From NCBI GenBank assembly GCA_032622095.1, contig CP136066.1, forward strand, positions 157,255,152-157,319,151: DNA of 64,000 nt, given 5' to 3'. Every line of letters starts with the position of its first letter. Positions within the stretch are counted from its first letter, which is position 1. Position numbers and translations under genes: made by a program. This stretch comes from Siphonodentalium dalli (taxonomy: Eukaryota > Mollusca > Scaphopoda > Gadilida > Siphonodentaliidae). This document shows positions 35,640 through 48,039 of this stretch, in pieces. Under the pieces are notes generated by a model, which ran no database searches, had not been told where the DNA came from, and worked only from the letters and a program-made list of their open reading frames with translations.

Positions 35640-36930
35640 TCACATCACTTTAACCTGGGCAACGCCGGGTAACCCTGCTAGTATCCTATATATTCATAAA
35701 CAATGTTTCTATATTCCCAAGAAAATCGCAAAAATCCTAGCATCTAGACTAGCCTCAAGCCTTCCTAGAGTTGGAAATTTCAAACCTGACACCCCAAACT
35801 TAGGTTGGACCAAATGTATGACAATATTGTTTTCTTAAATTAACTAACAGTTTTTACTGGCCACGGGGAGGGACCAGGACACAGTCAGAGACGTGGCGAC
35901 AGGGGGGGTATGGGGGGGGGGGGGGTGTCTCACTCCCCCCAACTTTGGTCAAAATTTTCAACAGTTGGAAATTTCATACCTGCCAAAACGTTAGTTGGAA
36001 TTTTCACACCAACAATTGATTGAAAATGTTATTGTAGTTTGATTTTCAAACAATTTATTGGGGGGAATTAATTGTTTTTGGACCAATATTTGCATATTTT
36101 CCTATTTTTTGTCAAATTTTGGACTGAAATGGTCATCAGTTGGAAATTTTCCAACCTAAGTGGGGGTGTCAGGTTTGAAATTTCCAACTCTATGAAGGCT
36201 TGATGAGGTAGTCTAGATGCTAGGATTTTGCGATTTTCATGTTCAGATTTAAAAATTTTCGCACACCGGGCCGAATCATGGTCGGCCCGGTGTGTCATTG
36301 TTCCTCCCCGTGGCCAATATAAAACTACTACAAAACGTGTGTGTGGTGTGATTCTGATTCAAGGGGAGGGGGTGCAGTTGGAATCCCCCCAAGGTGGGCA
36401 CCACCCAACGGAGACCCTCTAGCCACGTCCCTGGACATAAGCTTTCCAAGTATTGGAAAATTTCCAAATTATTACCATTTCAGTCCAAACTTCTGACAAA
36501 AATAGGAAAATATGCAAATATTGTTCCAAAAACAATTAATTCCCCCATTAAATTGTTTGAAAATTAAACTACAAGAACATTTTCAACCTATTGTTGGTAT
36601 GAAATTTCCAACTAATATTTTGGTAGGTATGAAATTTCCAACTGACGAACATTTGTACCAAAGTAAGGGGAGACACCCCCAACTCCCCCCCCCCTCAACC
36701 CCTGTTATCACGTCTCTGGGGTCACAATATATATTATATAGAACATGCACTGTTCATTCTGTTCCCCGAAATGATTTTTTAATGTTTTTGGAAGATGAAA
36801 AGGCTGGAAAACTTAGACAAAACGGCAGATATCATAAAGTCAACAATACAACATGTATTTTGGTCATTGTGATCGTGATACATAAATACAGCTCGTGTCG
36901 GAACTGTTATTTCACTCTTATTTCCGTTAA
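35640..36930. repeat. nested inverted repeats with GC-run segments
   Basis: The arm from 35722 (AAAATCGCAAAAATCCTAGC) pairs with one ending 36237 (TAGGATTTTGCGATTTT). A second arm, 35858-36139 (GGCCACGGGGAGGGAC, GTTGGAAATTT, AATTGTTTTTGGACCAATATT), is inverted at 36466-36727. In the middle a 13-bp hairpin CACACCGGGCCGA / TCGGCCCGGTGTG lies at 36262-36294. The piece 36345-36437 matches 28385-28500 in reverse. Overlapping arms suggest repeated insertion or rearrangement of one family. No gene. Confidence 0.7.
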
Positions 36931-37376
36931 AGGTTAATCCGATCAGACGGTCCCCATACCATCAAGATACAACAACAACAACATTTCTTCAAAATACGCT
37001 TTAGTTCTCAGAATCGATTTATTGCAACAAATTAATGCTAACCACAGAGTCAACTATGGTATCAAATTTCCCAAAACTTATTATTTATCAACATTTTGTT
37101 CAACAAAATATGGCTGTATTATCACTAAAGTATCACTAAATTTGACCTTATTACGGTTATCCATCTTCATCCGCAATTTTGTCCGAGACCCTCCGTTTGA
37201 CCACGTGTTTCTGGGCCACATGTTATTACACATCTCGAGAAATAACAAACTTCAAAAATCGATATCTGATCACGCTGAGCTTTGATGGGTAGGTTCATCG
37301 ACTCGAATCAAATAATTTTTACCCCCGAATCCAAAGAAATAGTAAATTTAGGAGCGTCTGATCGGATTGAGTACCT
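36931..37376. mobile_element. TTAA-flanked MITE, copy b (446 bp)
   Basis: Ends AGGTTAATCCGATCAGACGG and CGTCTGATCGGATTGAGTACCT-type, flanked by TTAA (36927-36930 and 37377-37380). It shares with copy a the interior CTCGAGAAATAACAAA, GATATCTGATCAC, GACTCGAATCAAATA and ACCCCCGAA blocks. It is non-coding. Confidence 0.75.
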
Positions 37377-37521
37377 TTAAAATAGCATTTCAACTGATTT
37401 ACAAGAGCAAAATACGCGCTTTAGCCATTTCTAATTGTACTACCGCAAAATAAAATAATACTTTGAGCTTACATTTGAAATAAATCTGATATACCCCTAA
37501 TTCCAATGCCAAAATGCAGTC

Positions 37522-37950
37522 AAATTCTAAGTTGAAAAAGGGCCGTAACTCACTAAAAATATTTGGACGGAACCCATGTTAGAACTTGTCCTGTATCTTT
37601 AGCTGGGAAATACACATACCAACTTTGGTTCATATCAAATAATCAAAACTGGAGTTATCGGTCGGAAACCAAAATTTTTAACAGATGGTCAAATTCTAAG
37701 TCGAAAAGGGGCCGTAACTCATGTAAAAATATTTGGACGGAACCCATATTCAAACTTGGCCTGTATCTTTAGCTGGGAAATACACATACCAACTTTGGTT
37801 GAGATCAAGTAATCCAAACTGGAGTTATCGATCGGAAACCAAAAATGTTAACGGACGGACGGACATACAGACAGACAGACAGACGGACAGACGGGCGGAC
37901 AGACTGATAACATAATACGACCTTTTTTTCTTCAAAAAGGGCGTATAATA
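37522..37950 (+). repeat. two 169-bp direct repeats, GACA/GGAC tract and hairpin end
   Basis: AAATTCTAAG.TGAAAA.GGGCCGTAACTC begins at 37522 and 37691; each copy continues through TAGCTGGGAAATACACATACC and ACTGGAGTTATCG. A tetranucleotide tract (ACGGACGG to GACAGACA, 37851-37906) follows, then a hairpin-like CCTTTTTTTCTTCAAAAAGGGCGTATAAT. The organisation matches the family at 2195-2545 and 62345-62490: array, tetranucleotide tract, hairpin. Confidence 0.65.
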
Positions 37951-39069
37951 AGTGTTAATACAATGGGAAAATGTTGAGTTTATTTCTTGCGAACCAGCCG
38001 ACATATCGTCATGGAATGGTCAGGTTTATAATAACTTGGTACCAGTATATCATTAGTTATACATGCAGCAAATCAGCACGACCCTACAATCGTTTTCATG
38101 TGAAAAATGCGGGGAAATTCTACCCGAAAATGTTCCACTTCTTATACATTTGTGTTTCCCTGATCACTTCTTTGCTGATCAACTTATTTGGTGATTAATC
38201 AAATATATGAGGGCTCAATACACATCGAATGCATGCCATATTCCCTACTTCTATGACAACACGTTATTATAGGAATTTCATGACCACACATGAGCTTGAT
38301 TCGCGAGAAAACGGAACACAGTTTAAGCAACAACCCAAATTCTGATATAACATGCATGCATATAACAAATTATTCAAGCCAAAAGATATGTTTTCTGTTA
38401 AACCGCTACAGAAATTAAAGGAGCTTCAAAATTGGTTCTGCGGGATAAGTTTTCACGAAGGAGTGGATGTTCAAGTTTTGCAGAAATGGGCGATCTGTGA
38501 CTCGGGATGCATATGCACGGGGTGGGGGATGGGGGGGGGGGGGGGGGGGGGGCAAAATTGACAAGAATGTTTTTGTCGCCGATTTCTATCAAACTCATTT
38601 GAAGCATCACCGTGATACGGATAATATAGATATGTTATATGGAATTGCCTACGTGGGTTCGCCCAATTCCAGTGGTTGGTGGGGAGGGAAACTGTGGGGA
38701 GCTATAATTAAGAAAATATAATAAAATGGTGTTGTTACAGATTTCAATCAAATCTCGATCTCCGCAATACGTAGAATATGATAATGTGATTCAAAACAGA
38801 TAACTAGTTTAATATATAGTGCTATGGATTGTATTTTATTCCTTTTATGTTATACTTTATGACATGTTATATCTACCATATCTAGAATATATTAATTGAA
38901 CACAGTTATCAAACCATTTGATTGAACATAATTTATAGTACATACTCGCACTAGTCTATATATAGTGATCAAAATAGATGAATGCACCAAGGAAACATAA
39001 AGTAATTCATGCATGCAGTGTCATTCTAACTCTAAGCCATATATATATATACACACTATATATATATAT
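37951..39069. other. non-coding; G-run and small repeat fragments
   Basis: A long, nearly pure G-run at 38520-38553 could form G-quadruplexes or be a sequencing hotspot. The sequence after it (CAAAATTGACAAGAATG, GCCGATTTCTATCAAACTC, CCGTGATACGG) is a forward fragment of the 28.6-30.3 kb array family. AT dinucleotide runs occur at 39041-39071. No gene. Confidence 0.5.
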
Positions 39070-39415
39070 AACTCATGCTGAATTGGTCATTGCCGAGTGG
39101 TTTAGTGCAAAAAGACACACATGATGTCCTCAACGTTTAACTTCAATTTCAACCTCAACTTCAACCATGCATGTACGTAGGTTCTAGCCAATCTGCAAAA
39201 AAGTCACCAGCATATCTCAAAGTGAATGTTTCAAATTCTTTTGAAATTCCACTCCGATCAAAAACAAATACTCGTAATAATAATAAATAGTAGACAGATC
39301 GACAACTATGTTAAAATCGACAAGATTTTGAGATGCTGAGTGACTTTGCACGTTTGATAGATTCAGTGTGTCTTTTTGTGCGATACCACGAAAACCATTG
39401 ACCTATTCAGCTATG
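39070..39415. repeat. inverted-repeat element with AAAAAGACACAC arms
   Basis: The left arm GCTGAATTGGTCATTGCCGA...GTGCAAAAAGACACAC (about 39076-39121) pairs with GTGTGTCTTTTTGTGC...CAATGGTTTTCG.GGTCAAT-like sequence near 39366-39412 (GACCTATTCAGC end). The left arm also resembles a tRNA A-box (GCCGAGTGGTTTAGTGC), but no B-box was found at tRNA spacing. Probably a MITE. Confidence 0.5.
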
Positions 39416-40100
39416 CTAACATGGCAAAACTGCATGTTGCATTCTATTTTGGGTCTGATTTGGAGATTGGCGATTTTTTTATTATATCGATATCGACGTC
39501 GATTCCATAGCCTCGTTTGTGTCATCATTTTGGAACAAAGCCTTCTTGCAATGCATGCACATCTTTCATATATGTGTGTTTTCTCGCACGACATTTGCGC
39601 TATATATATATATAGGAGTGTTATATATAGTCGTCCACTTGTTTAATAAATTATATAGGCATATATTATGCGTTGTGTGCGAACTGCATGCTGCGATGCC
39701 AAACCGCTCGGTTTGACAGAGAGCCCTTCCATTGGATGATATTATACACCATATTCTTCTATCAACAATAATATTTCCTCCGAAGGCGGACTTCAATAGA
39801 ATGGAGATAAGCTGTCTTTGATGATTTGTGCTCACCCGACAGCAATAACATCGGCGGTAATTCTGAAATATTAATTAATATTATATAGAACCATGGTTTA
39901 TTAACGCCACCGGTGTATACTGTTGGGCAAATTTTAGAAACCTGTGGACCTATGGGATTTTATAAATAGATAATTGGTTTTCCGGTTATTTTGGGACACG
40001 TTAAAGTTGTACTGCGACCCCGAGTCCGGTAAAAGCTGTAGTTGGAATGTCCAAGTTCGTGAAAGTTCTATTGACTATGCCGATGATTTGAGAAGCTTTA
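39416..40100. other. non-coding, nothing recognised
   Basis: Only short frames; a TATATATA tract at about 39602-39614. No repeats noticed by eye. Confidence 0.4.
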
Positions 40101-41670
40101 TTGTTTTAGGACGACGACCGCCTGGTCAAACTACACACACGTACCAAGTTTCGTCCCGATCGGTCGAGATTCGTAGATTTGTATAAATGACATACAGACA
40201 AACAAATAAACAAACAAACAAACAAACAGAGGTCTTCAAAATACATCGGAGACTAGCCGATGAGCCCGGCGTTGTCCGGGCTATTCAAAAACCAAATTTC
40301 AAGCCGATAGCTCTACCCGTTTCAGAGATCTGGTCTGCGCATGCGCAAAGCTTGCGTCGCACGGGCTCGGCGACCGGATAAAATTCGTATCCGGGGCAAG
40401 ATACATTCACATAGCAAATTTCAAGTCGATAGCTCCACCCGTTTCCGAGATCTCGTCTGCGCATGCGCGAAGCGAGCGTCGCACGGGCTCGCCAATACGA
40501 AAACGTCGACCGCCTGGTCAAACTACACACACGTACCAAGTTTCGTCCCGATCGCAATTATATTGCAGAAATGTTGTAAGAGTACTATATATGGCCCGTA
40601 TATCTCTCTGCAGATGCTAATAACGTTGAATGGTAAACAAACGCTCTTTATAGCGATGCGTCAAAAACAAACGCTCATTAAATTATCACTTGATTAACCA
40701 CCGCAGTGCCGTTTTTTTGTGACTGAGAGTGGAGAATGGGTGCTCTGTGCTTCTCCAAAATGCGACGTCGACGATTCCCGTGTGATTTTACCTTTGGATA
40801 GGAAGTTTGGTCTCGATCGGTCAACCCGTTTTCGATTCTATAAAGAACATACAGACAGACAGACGGACAGAGGTCTTCAAAATATATATGAGACTAGCCG
40901 ATGACCCCGACGTTGTCCGGGCTATTCAAAAACCAAATTTCAAGTCGATAGCTCCACCCGTTTCCGAGATCTGGTCTGCGCATGTGCGAAGCTGGCGTCG
41001 CACGGGCTCGGCGACCCGATAAAATTCGTATCCGGGGCAAGATACATTCACATAGCAAATTTCAAGTCGATAGCTCCACCCGTTTCCGAGATCTCGTCTG
41101 CACATGTGCGAAGCGGGCGCCGCACGGGCTCGCCAATACGACATCGTCGACCGCCTGGTCAAACTACACACACGTACCAAGTTTCGTCCCGATCGGTCGA
41201 GAATCGTAGATTTGTATAAATGACATACAGAGTACAGACAGACATACAGACAAACATACAGAGGTCTTCAAAATATATATGAGACTAGCCGATGACCCCG
41301 ACGTTGTCCGGGCTATTCAAGTAAACCAAATTTCAAGTCGATAGCTCCACCCGTTTCCGATATCTGGTCTGCGCATGTGCGAAGCTGGCGTCGCACGGGC
41401 TCGGCGACCCGATAAAATTCGTATCCGGCGCAAGATACATTCACATAGCAAATTTCAAGTCGATAGCTCCACCCGTTTCCGATATCTCGTCTGCGCATGC
41501 GCGAAGCGGGCGCAGCACGGGCTCGCCAATACGACAACGTCGACCGCCTGGTCAAACTACACACACGTACCAAGTTTCGTCCCGATCGGTCGAGAATCGT
41601 AGATTTGTATAAATGACAGACATACAGACAAACAAACAAACAAACAGACAGAGGTCTTCAAAATATATAT
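40101..41670 (+). repeat. tandem array, about 390-bp unit with GACA/AAAC tracts
   Basis: GAGGTCTTCAAAATA begins at about 40231, 40870, 41261 and 41651. The last two intervals are 390-391 bp; the first is 639 bp because about 250 bp of other sequence lies at 40560-40800. Each unit has GTTGTCCGGGCTATTCAA, two internal copies of a TTTCAAGTCGATAGCTCCACC block ending in GCACGGGCTCG, then GTTTCGTCCCGATCGGTCGAGA and an (ACAA/ACAG)n tract. The units are GC-richer than their surroundings and produce several spurious open frames. No gene. Confidence 0.85.
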
Positions 41671-41671
41671 G

Positions 41672-41935
41672 AGATTTGGTATAAATCGGCGCTAAAATTA
41701 GTTTTATCAATTTTGGTGCCCCTCTCCCCTTCCGTGCATCCCTGACTCGAACGACGCCCCTTTTGACATATTTAAGCCACACCATTAGATTCTTCATATC
41801 ATGGGAATGATTATATGCAAGTTTCGTGGCAATCGGCGACAACAAAATTCTGCCCCTCCCCCTTTTCTGCTCCTGATAACAACGGCGTCACTTTAGAAAA
41901 TTCTAACCCGCACCCAATCTTCACCCTCGTCGAAT
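41672..41935 (-). repeat. reverse-oriented fragment of the 28.6-30.3 kb array family
   Basis: GTGCCCCTCTCCC, AACGACGCC, AAGCCACACCATTAGATTC, CATATCATGGG and TTTAGAAAATTCTAACCC are reverse complements of blocks at 28690-28920 and 29130-29230. It abuts the target duplication of the 7.4-kb foldback element about 90 bp downstream. Confidence 0.65.
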
Positions 41936-42369
41936 CGGCTTACCTATTTCAGAGGAATCGACGGAAAGTACCGATGTTTCCGATTGGCCCGCACCATTAT
42001 CTTTCTGGTGGTGGTGTTGTTGGTGTGACGACGTAGTATAGAGGAGCGGCCAAATCCAAAAAGGGCCTTAGTTTTCGAGATACCCCTACCCTCGGTAGAA
42101 CAAGTTGAAACCAACTTTTTCTAGAAGGTAAACATATACAAGAAAACCATAGTCAGAAATGGTAACGCCACCAAGATCGTATTATTAGCCATAAATATAA
42201 ATAATAATACAATTATTCTATAAACTAGCTTTCAAATTTTATGCGGGAAATTTGCGTACTTCCATATTTCAAGTTTTCCCGTTTCTCGTGGCATACATTA
42301 CTTTCATCAAACTGTCTTCTTTATTACACAAGCTGATAGGCCCGACTTCACCCGGGCTGTTTCCCATCT

Positions 42370-42900
42370 GCTTTCCGGTGAAAGGTGCGATTTGACCTTC
42401 AATTGACTATTTCGAAAGTCAAGGTCAGGTCAGGGTCATGATTTGTCCAGTCCAAAACACCCCCACCCGTAGAAAACTACCCATAGGTATCAAATTTCGT
42501 CGAAATCCGTCCGTTTTACCCAACTTGACCTTTAATTAACAATTTTGAAGGTCAAGGTAAGGTCAGAGTCATGATTTGACCCGTCCAAAACACCCCCCCC
42601 CCCGACAAAAGTACCCATAGGTATCAAATTTCGTCGAAATCTATCCGTTTTATCCGAGTTGACCTTTGATTGGCCATATTGAAGGTCAAGGTCAGGCCGA
42701 GGTCACGATTTGACCCGTTCAAAACTCTCCTCGGACCAAAGTATCCCTAGGTATCAAATTTCGCCGAAATTTGTCCGTTTTACCCAAATTGACCTTGCAT
42801 TGACAGTTTTAATGGTCAAGGTCAGGTCGGAGTCACGATTTGACCCGTTCAAAACACTTCCCGGACACAAATACCCATAAGTATCAAATTACGTTGAATT
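42370..42900 (+). repeat. tandem array, about 132-bp unit (GGTCAAGGTCAGGTC)
   Basis: Four units start near GACCTT at 42394, 42529, 42661 and 42791. Each holds AAGGTCAAGGTCAGGTC, GATTTGACCCGT.CAAAAC, TACCCATAGGTATCAAATTTC and TCGAAAT..GTCCGTTTTACC. The same family is present in reverse at 61555-62160. Non-coding. Confidence 0.85.
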
Positions 42901-43315
42901 CTATGGAAAGCCGAGGAGGACATGTTGGTTGCTAATTGCTAGATATACGACGCGGTATTTTGAAGGTGTTTCAAACTAGGAGATAGAAGTATTCTGCCTT
43001 TCAAATGGTGATGAATTATAGTAGTTTATTCAAATTTTATGGCATAAATTGTTAATAAAACCGTATATACTATAAAAAATTAATGACTCGAAAATTAAGT
43101 GGGCCTTTAAACAAAGTCACAATTGCATTTAGGCTCATCTCATACTCGTCCATTCAGCGATATTCTACTGCGCAGTTTGTTATAGCCTCCAGTATTTATT
43201 GAGCGTTATACCCCCAACTGTTATAATTCGCCTTTAGCAGGCGTACTCTTGCCTCAGATTATTGAGATATTAGGTCACACATAATCACATTAAATCGCAT
43301 CGTAACATAGCAATT

Positions 43316-44110
43316 GTGTGGGCTCCTTGGCGTGAATATGTAATGAGAAATAAGGTCATACGTAATGACATTAAACTCAAGAAAACCCTCGAAAACAAAA
43401 CAAAATCACATTTAATGTTTTACGTTATTTCCTTCATAAAAAGAATCTTCGTGATAATGAACCCTCTCGTTACTTTAGAATATAGAATTAACCTTAAAAT
43501 AAAAAAAATCTTTGGAACACAGAACCTTCGGAATAACGAACCTTCGGATTGGTGAACCTTCGGAATAGCGAACATTCAGAGAAATTTCGGAATAGTGGAC
43601 CTTCGGGATAGTGAACCTTCGGAATAGAGACATGCCCCCCAATATTCATATTATATGCCCAGAGTTCAAAGGTATGGACCCATAAAATTCTAAACTTGGC
43701 CCTTAAAATATTGAACTCCAAATTGGAGCACACCACTTAAGTCAACTGAACCTATGTCATGTCCCAATGCGGGAGGGTCCATATATACCACAACATTCAT
43801 AGTATATGCCAAGAATTCAAAGGTATGGGCCCACGTAATGACATAAAATCTCAAGAAAACCAGCGAAAACAAAACAAAATCACATTTAATGTTCTAAGTT
43901 AAGTTATTTCCTCCTGTATCTGTATCGGTGTGCGCGCATGATCAGTTCGGATGTGAGCGCACACTCCATATAAAGAATCTTTGTGAAAATGAACCCTCTC
44001 AAATTAGTCTCAATACTTTAAAATATAGAATTAACCTAAAAATAACAAAAACCTTCGGAATAGAGAACCTTCGGAATAGCGGACCTTCGGGATAGCAAAC
44101 CTTCATAATA
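43316..44110 (+). repeat. duplicated segment carrying ACCTTCGGAATA minisatellite
   Basis: The block CTCAAGAAAACC..CGAAAACAAAACAAAATCACATTTAATGTT occurs at about 43376 and 43851. Each is followed by AATATAGAATTAACCTxAAAATAA and then by copies of a GAACCTTCGGAATAG unit (43513-43626 and 44050-44108). Two direct copies, about 475 bp apart. Confidence 0.7.
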
Positions 44111-44304
44111 GAAGCATGTCCCCACAATTACACCGGTGACGTAAACACATGTGCCAATCTTAGTTGTACTCTCGTAATTATCGGTACGATGAAACGGTGA
44201 CGGAATCTGACGAGGTTTGCCGAATGTACAATCACCCAGTGAATTATCGATCGACCATGCGATATCAAAAAACCAAAAGCTAGAAACACCACACTACGGT
44301 GGCG

Positions 44305-45720
44305 TAATAATTTATGAAAATGATTCTTGGCCTTACCGGAATTGGTGGCAGCTATGTATGGTAAGACTATTTGTGAAGGTACCCTACCGAAAAATTAGCC
44401 TGTCTGTTTTCAGCGGTTGACCAGCTATACACCATTGGTTAAAAGTTAATCACATCACCAAAAACAGAACGTTCTATTTGTTATTATGGGGTACATGGTG
44501 ATACTAGATTGGAATGTTGTTATTTGTTTCTGGTTTGTTTGAGATTTCACGACGTAATGGTGGAGAATGTAACGTTCTGCGTCAAAAAATCATGACGATT
44601 CAGATAAAATGTCGCTCGTCAACTCTGTACAAAACTAGCACGCTGGATTGAGCTTATCTTGTCATATATGTTTGGAAAGACTGGAATAGGTTCTACCCGG
44701 AGGTATTAAATTTATTTTCCTGATCATACAAATATTGCAATAATAGGCAAAAACTTAACCCTCCCCAATCTCATAAAATGCTAAGTATAGCCATCGGCTG
44801 GGATTATATACCAGAATGATAGAATAGCGCGTAGTATTTCCTTTTATTTAGTGTAGAACACACATAACAAGTGTAAGATGCGAATTTCCAACCATATGTA
44901 CTATTAGAAGAGTATCTAAATCCAAGATGGCGTCCAATGTGGCATTCAGTTTTTATATTAAGACTAAGTGAAGCGACATATGAAAAATCCAGAAAAGGAA
45001 CGTCCCCAGTGGTAAAATGTATATTATTTTAATGACCATATAGAATAGCATTTCATATGAAACATTAGTTTTACCAATAATACATCTTATCAATAGGTAA
45101 AATAATAGTCAAAAAATTATTCCGCCAGTCAATGTCATAAAATTCGAACTAAAGTTGTCGCCTGGATTGGAACCACGAATGATCGCATAATGCGCAGTAT
45201 TTTGTTTTATTTAATGTAGAATACACATGAAAATTGACCAGAGAAAATTGCCATCCATATTTGTCATTAGAAGAGTATCATAATCCAAGATGGCGTTCAA
45301 TATGGCGGCCAATTTTAATTTTAAAACTTAGTGAACGACATACGACAAATACAGAAAAGGAACGTCCCCAGTGGTATGTTATATATAATTTTACTAACTA
45401 CATAGAATATTTCATATCAAACATTAGATTCAGCATTAATCCATATTATCACTTGATGAAATAATTAGACAAAAAACTTAACCACCCCTACAGTCACAAA
45501 CTTCCACACAAATGGGCCGCTGGGGATTGTAGTACAGGCCAAAAAGAAATGAGCATACATTTTTGATTTCATTTGTGCTGAATACGATAAAGAAACAAAA
45601 GTTTGTAGTCACGCCCACTATTGTGCCATAATGGCGGCCAACGTGGCAGTTAAGTTTAATGTCAACACTTTGTGAACAACTAATACGATATGCGGGCAAA
45701 GAACGTCTCATATGGTATTA
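44305..45720 (+). repeat. left inner arm of the foldback element, about 360-bp units
   Basis: Pairs in reverse with 48040-49330: TTGGTGGCAGCTATGTATGG, AAAATTAGCCTG, TGTTTGGAAAGACTGGA and GGAACGTCCCCAGTGG are all mirrored. TAATGTAGAA.ACACAT-type blocks at about 44850 and 45210 mark the unit repeat. A third unit is degenerate near 45578. Each unit includes CCAAGATGGCG.CCAATATGG. Confidence 0.8.
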
Positions 45721-48039
45721 CTTATGCGATGTATTAGCTAGAATGTGTGTTTCCATTATTAAATGGCAATCAACATATATGTTATCTTCATAAATATGAG
45801 CAACAGTTGCTTTTATCAATCATAAAAACTACATGGCTCTGATAGCCAACCATTCAATTAACGTTCAGTGACTAAAGGCCAAACATGACTCCAGTGACGA
45901 CATGTTCATAGAAACATAGAGACAGATGGATATGAGAAATACATTTATAATTCCCACATTTTCATTGAATATGAGTCATACAATGTGAACCTATGCATTT
46001 ACAGCAATGGACACTTGAGCATGGCATGTCCAGTTTTTCTTGAGAAACGCAAAGGACCCTACTGGGTGAACAAGAACATAACACTATATGCCAGTGATTT
46101 TGGTTGATTACATCACCCTGATTTACACTCATTTACTTGTATCCCCCTAAAACACTAGATCAACGACGAAGGTGTTATGAATCCCGATCAGCAACACTGA
46201 TATGAGGTCCATGTTAAGTGAAAATAACTTTCGAATATCTGTGCCAGTTTGGGGATAGGTGGTTTATGTGTGGACTGAGTATATTGATTCCGCGGTAAGA
46301 TCGGCGCTGTCTTTCCGCCACCCATAAGAATACAATGTATGTTGTGATATGGCCTAGTCGCCATAGACCAAACCATAAACACAATTTGATTATCTATATA
46401 TCAAGACTAATGACTAGTGTTTATTGTGAATTGCCTTATGCCTGTCTCCATTTCAATTGTGTTTATATTTGCTACTAGCCTACAGTTTTTCATTACTTAC
46501 CATTTTATCCATTTCAAATGCCACCTGACTCAAAAGAACCGTGGACAAAACAACTTTTTTAGTGACATTCTGGTTTGCTAGTGAGTTGCGTGATTATGAA
46601 TATAATCTAACGGCAATCATAAATGGAACACTAGCGTGCATGTTCAGTGAGATTATCGCACTATCACATATGTATCAATAAAATGTATTAGCATGAGAGA
46701 TATTACTACACATGTAGTCCGGACCCACGTCCCTAAGAACTAATACAGATATGATATCCACCAGAGATATAGAAGATTCAATTTCATTAGTCTAGCCAGG
46801 GAACTCAATATCTTCTGTTTGTAACATATATGAATCCGATTGACATTCACAACAATTTAACTAACATATTAGTCGAGACTAAAATATCAATGAACGGAAA
46901 AACATGCACATCAAGCAACATATGGCGAGAACAACTTATATGCATAGGTATGCGGTGTTATTCTCTTATTTCACACTGAGCCGACACTCGGACGATTATA
47001 CAAACCAGCAACCTCTAGATCACTATAACGCATATTTATAACCTATTTTACGCTGATTGCATTATATGGACATCGTGTTATGCCATTAAAGAGCATTGTG
47101 TGTGTGTGCGATGATGACTTCCGTGTTACGTTAATCAATGTAGTTACTATGATGTGTGAACTTTGATTGCTCGTGGACTCATATCCCACTTTCCCAAAAC
47201 CAGAGATCGATTAGATATCTTATTTGCTGTATTTCAAAACGTATGCCATTTTTGTCTTTTGCGTTACTGCATATAACAACAGTTAGTGATTCTGTTATTA
47301 ATGTTTCATTTGGCCAAAACTATTGCAAGGCCTTCTGAAAATGTTGGTGGAAATTCAAAAGGACATGTTAAGGAGGACTGCACATTCAAGACTATCACAA
47401 TATATTAATAGTGATATGATAGTCATATGGTAGTATTGAACATTACAACATCACTTCGTATCGCATCGAGTGCATGATTATTTGTAACGGTTAATGACCA
47501 TCCTCTATTATTACCAGTTGTCTACATATTGTTAATGCGCACTTACTTAACGTCTCAAAATGACATAAAATTGTCAAACAATAGTCAAAATGCGCACTGG
47601 AGATCGATACACGATGCACGATTCAGCAAATTAAACTATTTAAGTCATTCTCGGAATTTCGCTAAGTGTTTTTTTATTTTGGTTGGTTTGTCTTTCTCCA
47701 AATATTTGATATAAAGTTCCTTATAATTGCTAAACAATACAACCTAAACATTCAACAAATGCAAATTTCCATCCAGTATTAATCCTTGCGTCATAGCTAA
47801 GGGTCTGACAGTTGGAACGTGATGCAGGATACTACCAAACCAATGGCAACATGAAAGACACGGTTTACCCGCCCGTAGGGAGCTGATCGACAGTTTATTA
47901 AGTTTATTTGAGACAGTCATGTCAAAGGTTTATCTGAAAAAAATGTTGTCTTACCACCATCACTCAAACATAACATTTCGACGTCTAATATAAACACACA
48001 CTCGAAACAGTATATCGCTTCAAACTGCCGATTGATACA
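45721..48039. other. unpaired centre of the foldback element, no gene
   Basis: About 2.3 kb between the inner arms. Open frames are under 65 codons and show no transposase motif. No tandem structure was noticed. The element therefore appears non-autonomous in this copy. Confidence 0.55.

Larger units (their letters stand above)
42140..44300. other. left-arm-specific 2.2 kb: probable later insertion into the foldback element
   Basis: On the right side the outer tip runs directly into the inner arm near 49330. On the left the same sequence is interrupted here, so this stretch was inserted on the left or lost on the right. It holds the tandem array at 42370-42900 and a duplicated segment with an ACCTTCGGAAT minisatellite. 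No coding frame. Confidence 0.55.

Noticed and set aside
39076-39127. tRNA-like A-box (GCCGAGTGGTTTAGTGC)
   Set aside because: No B-box at the right distance and no cloverleaf; the sequence is explained as an arm of an inverted-repeat element.
40285-41639. Arg/Ser/Cys-rich frames repeated on both strands
   Set aside because: Each copy lies in the 390-bp tandem unit; the repeated open frames follow the repeat period and show no domain.
40201-41650. Regular repeats reminiscent of a CRISPR array
   Set aside because: Units are about 390 bp, imperfect, without unique spacers, in eukaryotic DNA.
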